Source of the DNA: Hepatocystis sp. ex Piliocolobus tephrosceles
Taxonomy: Eukaryota; Apicomplexa; Aconoidasida; Haemosporida; Plasmodiidae
NCBI GenBank assembly: GCA_902459845.2
Contig: CABPSV020000357.1
Coordinates: forward strand, 1-13,911
DNA: 13,911 bases
Direction: 5' to 3'
A program made the translations under genes and the position numbers. The notes beneath the pieces were generated by a model. The model had not been told where the DNA came from. It saw only the letters and a list, made by a program, of their open reading frames with translations, and searched no databases. Below are positions 1 through 7,732 of the stretch, in pieces; the stretch's first letter is position 1; each line of letters starts with the position of its first letter.

Positions 1-262
1 GTTATTTTACTTAATTTTCATCACTTTACTTATTATTATTATTATTATTATTATTATTTTTTTTTTCTTTTAATTGTAATTTTTTTTTTTTTTTATACGC
101 GCAAACATCACATATATATACGTGTGTGTTTGCATATAGATGTGTACTGATCGGTTCATTACATACGCAACATGTTCATATGTACATATATACATATGTA
201 TACACAACTTAAACAAATTTTAGTTTATCCATGTTACGCGTTATGCGTTACATGTTATGTAA

Positions 263-294
<32 letters not shown>

Positions 295-441
295 TAAAAA
301 AATTAATTATTAAAAAAAAAAATCAATAAACAGTCAAATGAAAAGACAAACGGACAAAATAAGTTCACAGTTTTATGGCATTTTTTTACGAAAAAAAATA
401 AGTTCACAGTTATATGGCATTTTTTTTTTTTTTTTTTTTTT
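1..441. other. AT-rich 3' flank of the PIH1 gene
   Basis: This is the non-coding region beyond the stop of the minus-strand PIH1 gene. It holds an (ATT)n run near 40-57, several poly-T tracts (about 262-289 and 421-443), TA/TG-rich stretches, and a 39-bp-period two-copy direct repeat at 359-427. No ORF here reads like a conserved protein. On the minus strand the poly-A tract begins right after the stop codon, as also seen for the UBA-PUB gene. Confidence 0.7.
359..427. repeat. Two-copy direct repeat, 39-bp period
   Basis: A unit containing ATAAGTTCACAGTTxTATGG followed by CATTTTTTT occurs at 359-387 and again at 398-427, with a single T/A difference at x. The copies are separated by an A-rich linker. 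It lies in the predicted 3' UTR of the PIH1 gene and looks like a local tandem duplication. Confidence 0.85.
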
Positions 442-2369
442 TTATATATATGCGGTCCATAATAAAGAGGAAAAAACAAAACCCTCATCAATACTATCAT
501 ACATATTTATATCTTTTAAAAATTCATGTTCACTAAATTCTTGAGGAAAAATATCACTAAATAGTTGTTGTTGTTTATCCTTATTTTTAATACTATCATT
601 ATGAAATTTACATGATTGTATGGATGGATAAACACAGGAGGAACCTTCACAGTTGCCATTCTCAAAGAAATGTTTTTTATTTTTGTTATTTTTTCCCCCA
701 TCTTTAAAAGTCATAACATTTTCACGAACCATTTCGACCATTATATTGTTGTCATGATTTTTTTGTTGATGTAATATATTTTCTTCATTATTTATTTTTT
801 TGTAACTATGTATACTTTTTTCACAGTCTTCATATTTTTTATCTTTTAAAATGTCTTTTTTTATTTCATTGTGTTTAGAATTACCTGAACATGTCAGCAT
901 GTTTTCCTTTTTATTTACATTATCAATTAATTCTTTATCTGAAGTAAAATTTAAAAAACTATTTTTTTCCTTCAAATTTAACAACTCATCATTTGATTTT
1001 TTTTGGTCATTATTATGTCCCATCATTTTTTTTTCTTCTTCTTGATTTTTTTCTTCTTCTTGATTTTTTTCTTCTTCTTGATTTTTTTCTTCTTCTTGAT
1101 TTTTTTTTTCCTCCTCCTTTTTTTCCTCCTCCTTTTTTTTCTCTTCCTTTTTTTTCTCTTCCTTTTTTTTCTCTTCCTTTTTTTCCTCCTCCTTTTTTTC
1201 CTGCCCTTTTTTTTCCTTCACTTTTTCTTCTATATATTTATCATTTTTTGCTGGTAAAATATGTATTGATTCTGAATATACATTTTGTTCAGTTAAGTTT
1301 TTATTTTCTATTACATCCACCAACATTGTATTTTGTTTATGTGATTTCCTGTCCAGTTCATAATTGTTGATAATTTCATCAATATAATTTAAACTTTCAT
1401 TATTTTCCTGAATAGTTACCTTATTAGACATATATTTTTTATACAAATTTTGAACATATGTTTTAATGAAATTTTGACACAAATTTAAATATATTTCAAT
1501 TTTATTTTTTTTTTTTTTAAGAATGCATAAAAAATTTTTACAATCACACGGATATGGTAAATCAACAATAATATCATCTTCTTGCAATTTATCATCTTCT
1601 TGCAATTTATCATCTTCTTGCAATTTATCAACTTTATCAAATTTAACTTCTAACATTTTTCCTTGTATTTTTATATGAATATTTTTTTTTTTTATATCAT
1701 TATTTATATATATTAATACTTTTAATTTATTTGGTAAGTTTACAGAAAAATGTTCATATTCTTTTATATTAAAAAAAGAAGATGTGTTGATAGTTCCTTG
1801 GTGATATATAAAAAATTTTTTTTTTTTTTTCTGTACTTCCATAGATTGTTCAGTATGTTCTTTCATCGGTACTTCACCTGTCACGTCACATGTCACGTCA
1901 CATGTCACGTCGTTTGCCACTCTGTTTGATGCGATGGTTTGGTCTTTATTTAACAAGTTGTCATTTATTTCATCTTCTTTATATATTTTAACTTGTGTAT
2001 CTACTTTACTTTTATTTAAAACTTTATTTATATCCTTGGGAGTATCACTAATGGCATTTTTTTTTTCAAATTCTTTTTTCAAATCCTTTAATTTATTTTC
2101 TTCTTCAATTAATATATTTGATTTTAGAGCTTTCTTATTTATACATAATAAAAAAGGTTTTCCACCTTTACATTTCATATTATTCAAGATTTTAAAATCA
2201 CGACAAATTTCTTCTTTATTTTTCATAATATTAATTTTAATATTTAAACAAACATCGTCTAAAAGAATAATTAATATTTCATTATACTTTCTTATTACGT
2301 CAACAGTAAATGGGCTTATACAACAATCGATCGTTAAGCAGCACTTGTCGTTTTCTATAAAATGGGTAT

Positions 2370-2401
<32 letters not shown>

Positions 2402-2878
2402 GTATATACATGTGTATATGTGTATATGTGTACATGTGTATATGTGTATATATCCTAGAAAAAAATTGTAACATAGGTATGTACACATTTAGTATTAAAT
2501 CCTCCTCTTACCACACTTATCGGGCCTAATTTGAGAAAGTGAGTAAGGAATATTTACCTCACCCCTAGAACTATTATGAAAAGAAATGTTATAAATTCCA
2601 TCATGGGAACAAACATTTATAAATAAATTTTGATTTGTTTGATTTGAATATAATATTTTTGTTTTAACACAAAAAGCTTCAGTTGGTTTAATCAAAATTT
2701 GATCATTTTTTAATTCCCCCTTAAAATATAAACTTAATAAATATTCTTCTTTTTCTTTTTTATATTTTTCATCTGATATTTCATCAAAATATTCATCAAA
2801 TAATGCTCGAAATTCATGTTGTCTAAAGGCTTTGTGGAATTTCTCCTTTTCTTCGTAACTTAGTTTTACATCTTCCAT
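442..2878 (-). CDS. PIH1 and CS domain protein, dynein-arm assembly/R2TP family
   Basis: Two exons, 2878-2512 and 2354-442, joined in phase 1 across an intron with GTAAGA donor and TATAG acceptor, give 759 aa. Residues about 30-190 form a PIH1 domain: IKPTEAFCVKT (63-73), FINVCSHD (86-93), IPYSLSQIRPDK (110-121), then LTIDCCISP and MKCKGGKP after the splice. The splice rebuilds the domain exactly, which supports the model. Residues about 330-415 form a CS-like beta-sandwich with NLPNKLKVLIYI, the hallmark LPYPCD strand and a final IEIYLNL. Between domains is a DVTC repeat; the C-terminal half is low complexity, with a Lys/Glu array (about 498-565). In this family (PIH1D1, DNAAF2/Kintoun) the domains guide Hsp90/R2TP-dependent assembly, in flagellates cytoplasmic pre-assembly of axonemal dyneins. 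Which paralogue it is cannot be decided by eye. A dynein-arm role is inferred, supported by the neighbouring CFAP299 homologue. Confidence 0.92.
1027..1230 (-). repeat. Coding Lys/Glu tandem repeats in PIH1 protein
   Basis: This segment encodes runs of EEKK/KEEK and then four copies of a six-residue NQEEEK unit (protein residues about 498-565). The DNA is a purine-rich minus strand with an 18-bp period in the NQEEEK part. It is likely a disordered, length-variable tail rather than a folded domain. Confidence 0.9.
1573..1626 (-). repeat. Coding 18-bp repeat (KLQEDD x3) inside the CS domain
   Basis: Three perfect 18-bp units encode KLQEDD three times at protein residues 366-383. They sit just before the conserved LPYPCD strand of the CS-like fold, so they extend a surface loop rather than disrupt a core strand. 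The identity of the units suggests recent expansion. Confidence 0.9.
1879..1911 (-). repeat. Coding 12-bp repeat (DVTC) in PIH1 linker
   Basis: Nearly identical 12-bp units encode DVTC DVTC DVTG in the linker between the PIH1 and CS domains (protein residues about 271-281). The GTCACGTCACAT unit is clearly GC-richer than its surroundings. No function is evident. Confidence 0.8.
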
Positions 2879-2902
2879 AATTATAAAACGTTCACACTCA
2901 CA

Positions 2903-3090
2903 GTATCGTATATGTATCGTATATGTATCGTATATGTATTTGTATGTATTTATATGTATTCGTATGTGTTCGTATGTATTCGTATGTATCGTATATGTAT
3001 CGTATATGTATTTATATGTATTTGTATGTGTTCGTATGTGTTCGTTATGTATTCGTATGTGTTCGTATGTGTTCGTATGTGTTCGTATGT
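2903..3090. repeat. GTATCGTATAT / GTATGTGTTC minisatellite 5' of PIH1 gene
   Basis: Degenerate 10-12-bp units begin 25 bp upstream of the PIH1 start codon. Units around GTATCGTATAT (2903-2937) grade into GTATGTATTC and GTATGTGTTC units up to 3090, followed by poly-T. All three plus frames are open through part of it, producing Cys/Tyr/Val-rich ORFs that I regard as spurious. It lies in the predicted 5' UTR or proximal promoter and is probably length-polymorphic. Confidence 0.85.
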
Positions 3091-3197
3091 ATTTTTTTTT
3101 TTTTTTCTTTTTTGCTAAAAGTTTATTTTACAATATATCAGATAAACCATTAATAAAAAGGTATGCCTCAATAGCTATACTTATATGTGTATATATC

Positions 3198-3238
<41 letters not shown>

Positions 3239-3261
3239 TTTTTTTGTTCACGTGTGTAATA

Positions 3262-3311
<50 letters not shown>

Positions 3312-3597
3312 GCCCTTTTGGAGCTAAATTACGAAAATTAATATTTATTCATAGTACAAAATGAATTATTTTTTTTTTTCTACATTTTTTTGGAGGAACG
3401 TGTTATAAGCTTTTTTCAAAACGTGTTTTTATTTATTGTTTATTTTATTTTATTTTTTTTTTCATTAAGGACCTGTTTATATAAATACAATACCGCTGTG
3501 CGTTCTATGTCATCGTGTATTCAAAAAATAAAAGAAAACTATAGAATATCAAAAAAAAGTAGTAAGTAATCAAACAAATAGGTAATTAAAAAAATAA
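3091..3597. other. AT-rich spacer with (TA)n and poly-T
   Basis: Contains poly-T at about 3091-3104, (TA)n at about 3206-3232, and a roughly 40-bp poly-T run at about 3267-3307. It also has a distinctly GC-richer island at 3485-3520. On the minus strand that island reads as a short open segment (3440-3495) that may be a terminal exon of the CFAP299 gene (see findings). No other gene is supported. Confidence 0.6.
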
Positions 3598-3690
3598 ATG
3601 ATCCAAGAAATAAATTATCCAAAAATAAATTATCCAAAAATAAATTATCCAAAAATAAATTATCCAAAAATAAATTATCCAAAAATAAAT
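3598..3690. repeat. 15-bp tandem repeat
   Basis: Five near-perfect copies of ATTATCCAAAAATAA (3614-3688) are preceded by one degenerate copy from 3598. It lies between the PIH1 and CFAP299 genes, or within the last intron of CFAP299 if the alternative 3' exon is real. Confidence 0.9.
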
Positions 3691-3864
3691 AATAAAATTG
3701 CTCAATTAACTAATTAATTCGTTATTTAAATTGTAAAAAAAAAAAAAAAAAAATTACGGTTTTATGTACGTAAAAAATAAAACATTAAATCAAGCCTAAA
3801 AAAATACACGTAGGATTTAAGAAAAATTATCAAACGGTGCTCAAAAAGAGGGAACTCATATAAT

Positions 3865-3975
3865 TGTATGCATGTATGTGTGCGTATGTATGTATGTATG
3901 TATGCATGCGTATGTATGTATGTATGTATGCGTATGTATGTATGTATGTATGTATGAATGTATGCATGTATGCAT
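3865..3975. repeat. (GTAT)n microsatellite with GCATGC interruptions
   Basis: Interrupted GTAT/TATG tetranucleotide tract with occasional TGCATGCG and TGCATGTA words. The GCATGC core resembles a known ApiAP2 recognition word (TGCATGCA, reported for AP2-Sp). In a GTAT/GCAT microsatellite it can arise by chance, so regulatory meaning is speculative. Minus-strand ORFs through it (Tyr/Ile/His/Thr repeats) are not believed. Confidence 0.8.
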
Positions 3976-3994
3976 ATGTGTAGAATATAATTTG

Positions 3995-4675
3995 CTAAAA
4001 AATTAATGTGTATAATATACATTGCAAATAATTCGAATCTATAATTTCAGTTCTTTTAATATTCGTATACAATTTGATTAACGGCTCATTTTTATCAAAA
4101 TTAAGATTTATAGAATTATGATCATCTATGTTATTGCTTAATTTTATTTTTATATTTTTAATGGAATGTAAATTAAAATATTCGTTTGTTCGGATATGTT
4201 TAAATAGGAAACCATTTTTTTTATTTATTACTATTTCATAATTTTCACTATTATTTGTACATATATAATTATTGTACCAGTTGTAATAAGACAGGTCTTT
4301 TTTACTTGCATAAAAATATTTTTTTTGATTTATTTTTTTTTTAACTCGATTTGTATTAATATCTATATAAGAACTTATTTCGGACTTTTGTTTATTTAAA
4401 TAACGAATAAATAAAATTGTACTTATTTTATTTTCGTTACAAAAATATAAATGACAACTCAAAATGGAAAAAAAATCTTGTGTATTGTCATACAATAAAT
4501 TAATATCATAGGTTATGATTTCTTTAATTTCTTCTTTTAAATTTTTTTTTTGTTTTTTTTCAATTTGCTTTTTTTTTTTATAAGTACTACGAAAATCTTC
4601 AAAACTTAATATACCTCGACTTTTAAGACCCAAAGAAAATATTTCAAAAACTAGCTCTTCCTTAATAGGACCAGG

Positions 4676-4711
<36 letters not shown>

Positions 4712-5111
4712 AATAATATAGTAATATAAATATACTTAAAACGCAAGAATATAAACAGGCGTGTAAGTATATACATACTATTCCTAACATTCTTAACATT
4801 CTTAACATCCTTAACATTCTTAACATTCTTAACATTCCTAACACTCCTAACATTTTTAATATTTCTAATACATATGTATGTGCAGTGTATCTACGTCTGC
4901 ATGTATAAAAATATATTATATATACCCATAGTGTTAACATAATGAATTGTTTTATTATTTGCCTAGTTCAATGTTATATATATGTATATATATGTATGTA
5001 CATATATATTATTACATCTTCTATATAAAATAAATCAGTGGGTGTTATTTGTTTTTTTATATACTCTTCATAAGAGTTGAACATTAGGATATTGTCATTC
5101 GGTGGTTCCAT
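3995..5111 (-). CDS. CFAP299 (DUF4464) homologue, cilia- and flagella-associated
   Basis: Exon 1 is 5111-5016 (ATG to GAT, donor GTAATA) and exon 2 is 4660-3995 (acceptor AAG after a long poly-T), in phase 0, giving 253 aa (family about 230). The join yields FNSYEEYIKKQITPTDLFYI followed by EDEELVFEIFSLGLKSRG, the diagnostic N-terminal block of CFAP299/DUF4464. Later hallmarks are ISTILFIRYLN, EISSYIDI and DLSYYNWYNNYICTN...NYEIV...NGFLFKH, matching the family's YNW and GLLFK blocks. The stretch before YNW is Lys-rich, and the conserved DRK after the LFK block is replaced. CFAP299 is linked to motile flagella and sperm function; its exact role is unknown. In Plasmodium only male gametes are flagellated, so expression there is inferred. 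The C-terminus may instead use an extra exon at 3440-3495. Residue 42 is encoded by TTG, an internal Leu, not a start. Confidence 0.9.
4780..4869. repeat. 9-bp tandem repeat in CFAP299 intron
   Basis: Ten copies of a 9-bp unit near ATTCTTAAC lie within the CFAP299 intron (4661-5015). The intron ends with a poly-T acceptor tract on the minus strand (plus 4676-4709). The repeat translates as an RML run on the minus strand, which is an artefact of the repeat. Confidence 0.9.
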
Positions 5112-5250
5112 TTGCTTTTATTAAAATAACATAAAAAAAAAATTATAAAAAACAAAAAATAGAAGTGTTTATTGTTATAACCATTTACATATAACATAGT
5201 AAAGACAGAGTTATTAATCTAAAAAATGTTCCTATTAAACAAAAACTAAT

Positions 5251-5290
<40 letters not shown>

Positions 5291-5429
5291 TTTTATTTTT
5301 AATTTATTTTATTTTTAATTTATTTTATTTTTAATTTATTTTATTTTTAATTTATTTTTTTTTTAATTTATTTTATTTTTAATTTATTTTTTTTTTAATT
5401 TATTTTATTTTTAATTTATTTTATTTTTT
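5112..5429. repeat. CFAP299 upstream spacer with 16-bp AATTTATTTTATTTTT repeat
   Basis: About nine copies of AATTTATTTTATTTTT (about 5285-5428, some with A-to-T changes) follow a poly-T tract at 5254-5284. The region immediately upstream of the CFAP299 start (5112-5250) is AT-rich with no recognisable element. It probably holds the CFAP299 5' UTR and promoter. Confidence 0.8.
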
Positions 5430-5782
5430 TTATTCTAATAATTGGAATAGGTTTTTTTTATGAAGAAGAAATATATCTTGCATAACCTTACTTAGTATTA
5501 CGCATTAGTATAAACACGTATGCATATATATAAAGACACTTTTTTTTTTTCTTTTTTTTTTTCTTTTTTAAAAAAGCACTTAATTTAAAGAATATATTTA
5601 AATTTTCTTTTCCAATTTCTTATAGTATCAAATTTATTATATAAATACATTATATATGAATTACTTCTTTTTTTTTTTTGTAAATTTAAACTCTTTTTTT
5701 TTATTTTATCTTATTTTCTTTTTATAAACAATTTTTGAAATATTTTTAGACAAAAATAAAAATAAATGCTTTCGATAAGCTA
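5430..5782 (-). other. Coding-like minus-strand segments, possible 3' exons of a cryptic gene
   Basis: Two short open stretches look more like protein than spacer. First, after TTTATTTTTTTCAG, sequence from 5782 reads AYRKHLFLFLSKNISK and stays open to a stop at 5706-5708. Second, 5486-5430 reads VMQDIFLLHKKNLFQLLE and then stops. A phase-0 join is possible using a weak GTTTAT donor at 5734 and the AG before 5486. I do not recognise the product. They could be the 3' end of the candidate gene starting at 6808, or chance in AT-rich DNA. Confidence 0.25.
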
Positions 5783-6504
5783 CTGAAAAAAATAAAATAG
5801 TTAAAATAATTTTACTTTTCTACTCTCATTTTTAATTAAAAAAAAAAAAAGGAAAAAGAAAATATACTTTGTAAAATAGTTATCACCACAACATACGTAG
5901 ATACATATATTTACGTATATATGTGTACATATATATGCGTATATACATGTAGGCACAAAATTATTTACACACATAGGTATTTGTACACAAATCTTATTTA
6001 TGTTTTTTCTCATGTTATATAAATATTATTATTCGTCTTAATAAAAAGAATTAAGTAATATAAATTCACTTGCAGTAATACACAAAAAAAAAAAAAAAAA
6101 ACAAAAAAAAACAAAAAAATATATTATTGTATACATATGTAACTTATTAATTTTGTTTATATGCTTATAAAAAGAAAAAAAAAACACGTTACTAACTGTT
6201 CCTGTTCATATAAACATGTACGAAATAAGCACATATATGTACCTTGGTAATGTCTACACATATATATATATATATATATAATTTATACCAAACCTGTCAC
6301 ATATTGTTGTCATTCTATAAGAATATAAAAAACCCCTTTTTATATAACCTTTTTTTTTTCATTGCCACTTTTAATCACATTTTGACTTTTTTTTTTTTTT
6401 TTTCTCAAGCCCACATAACAATTTTATTAAAAAACACAATGGAAAAAGACTAATAATAGTGCTCTATTAAACATTTAAAAAGTACAAGACATATATTATA
6501 AAAA
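5783..6504. other. AT-rich interval without a firm gene
   Basis: Contains poly-A/poly-T tracts, (TA)n at about 6258-6281 and TATG-like microsatellites. The minus-strand 70-codon ORF at 5801-6013 is mostly Tyr/Ile/Cys from (TAYA)n sequence and is not believed. Short segments flanked by splice-like signals occur on the minus strand near 6316-6289, 6254-6244 and 6202-6194 (see findings). No RNA gene was recognised. Confidence 0.5.
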
Positions 6505-6555
6505 TTAAAAATTAAAAATTAAAAATATAAAAAAATATGTATAACCATGTATGTA

Positions 6556-6586
<31 letters not shown>

Positions 6587-6808
6587 TTGAACGCTGCATT
6601 TATTATTTTTGTTTCTGCTTTCTCTTCTAATGCTAAGCTATATTCATTAGGGCTAAAAAAAATAAAAGTAAAAAAATCGATTTAATAGTTTATTGTGCTT
6701 TATACAAAACATCAAAAAAAAAAACAAAAAAAAAACAAAAATTATAACGCCCTATTTTCTTATACATACAAAAATTCAATAAAATGAACGAGTATATTAA
6801 CAACATAT
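6505..6808 (-). CDS. Candidate small secreted protein, two exons, cryptic
   Basis: A possible gene without a long single-exon ORF. Exon 1 is 6808-6768, with an in-frame stop upstream of its ATG, and encodes MLLIYSFILLNFC. A GTATAA donor (6767) and a TTTTTTTTAG acceptor (6654) join in phase 2 to exon 2 from 6653, which continues IPNEYSLALEEKAETK, then IINAAF. The first part looks like a signal peptide with a cleavage-like site near YSLA; the second is the only GC-richer, non-repetitive stretch in this region. Beyond AAF the frame enters poly-A and (TA)n and would stop near 6505, so the true 3' end (more exons or an odd tail) is unclear. No family recognised. The matching phase and strong acceptor argue for a gene; the short length and the AT-rich background argue for caution. 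Confidence 0.35.
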
Positions 6809-6824
6809 AATTTATATATCTATA

Positions 6825-6864
<40 letters not shown>

Positions 6865-7386
6865 TTTTTGCACTAAATGAACTAAATTGAACATTATATA
6901 TATATCTATATATAATATATGAATGCGCTTAAATACAAATAAATAAAAAATCGTTCAAATAAAAAAATTAATATACATGTTCACAATAAGTGAAGAAAGC
7001 AATATTTATAAAAAAAAAAAAAAAAAACGAAATAATATAAAACGAAATAATATAAAACAAAATAAAATAAAACAGAATTTTTATAAGTTAAATAAAGGAC
7101 AAAAAAAAAAATAATAACTAACGAAATATTATAATTAAAAGTATATAAAAGGAAGTAGCTTAAAGTAACATCAATGAAAAAAAAAATTCAAATGTATGCA
7201 TTTTGTGTGATATTCAATAAAAACGTGTATTTACATATATATATATTGTTTAGTGTTTTTGTCAGCAATAGCTAAAAAAAAAAAAAAAAAACACATGTGT
7301 ATTGCATTTGCGTTAAAAAATAAAAGATAATATTTGTAAAAGCAATATATTCATTATTTATTTTTTTCTTATTTTTATTTTTACGA
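6809..7386. other. AT-rich intergenic DNA upstream of the 24-bp array
   Basis: Holds (TA)n at about 6819-6846, poly-T at 6847-6869, poly-A tracts, and a short ACGAAATAATATAAA repeat near 7027-7055. A 33-codon plus-strand ORF (7174-7275) is too short to support. The left arm of an inverted repeat lies at 7263-7291. Confidence 0.6.
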
Positions 7387-7597
7387 CTACTACTCCATTA
7401 CGCCACTACTCTACTACTCTATTACGCCACTACTCTACTACTCCATTACGCCACTACTCTACTACTCCATTACGCCACTACTCTACTACTCCATTACGCC
7501 ACTACTCTACTACTCCATTACGCCACTACTCTACTACTCCATTACGCCACTACTCTACTATTTTATTATTTTTTTTTTTTTTTTTGAGCTATTGCTG
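7263..7597. repeat. 28-nt inverted repeat flanking the 24-bp minisatellite
   Basis: The left arm CAGCAATAGCT plus an 18-A run (7263-7291) is mirrored by the right arm, a 17-T run, one G, then AGCTATTGCTG (7569-7597). Reverse-complementing the right arm matches the left over about 28 nt with one mismatch. The arms enclose 277 bp including the whole 24-bp array. The 11-nt non-homopolymer core makes this unlikely to be simple poly-A/poly-T coincidence. Confidence 0.8.
7387..7554. repeat. 24-bp minisatellite, seven copies, locally GC-rich
   Basis: Seven tandem copies of a 24-bp unit containing CTACTACTCCATTACGCC then ACTACT, with one C-to-T change in copy 2 and a partial eighth copy at 7555-7560. 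The unit is about 46% G+C, far above the surrounding DNA. Its length is a multiple of three and all three plus frames are open through the array, but there is no ATG-led ORF, so coding is not supported. It ends about 180 bp upstream of the plus-strand membrane-protein gene, in its likely promoter or 5' UTR. Confidence 0.93.
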
Positions 7598-7732
7598 TTA
7601 TGGTATTAATATGTTTATATATAGTACACGTGTTACAAATATCTATTTGAAGTAATAGTATACCACTATATTATATCTAAAATTTGAAAAAAAATATTTA
7701 TAATAAAAAACATAAAAAAAAAGTTATAACTA

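Noticed and set aside
60..165. Short minus-strand ORF beginning MNRSVHIYMQ
   Set aside because: About 35 codons, ending in poly-Lys from a poly-T tract; no splice or homology support.
993..1370. Phe/Leu-rich plus-strand ORFs
   Set aside because: They are the antisense of the Lys/Glu repeat of the PIH1 protein and have no independent support.
2912..3341. Cys/Tyr/Val-rich plus-strand ORFs upstream of the PIH1 gene
   Set aside because: They translate a short-period minisatellite and poly-T; similar peptides appear in all three frames, which indicates repeat rather than coding.
4662..4940. Minus-strand ORF with RML repeats
   Set aside because: It lies in the CFAP299 intron and reflects a 9-bp repeat; the conserved protein requires this segment to be spliced out.
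6244..6453. Plus-strand 69-codon ORF
   Set aside because: Its first part is (TA)n and the rest is Phe/Ile-rich over homopolymers. Some of it reads plausibly, but there is no conserved motif, and splice-like signals favour the other strand.
5430..6808. Idea that all minus-strand pieces form a kinetochore Nnf1/PMF1-like protein
   Set aside because: A loose helical pattern suggested it, but exon phases could not be chained and the likely signal peptide contradicts a nuclear kinetochore role.
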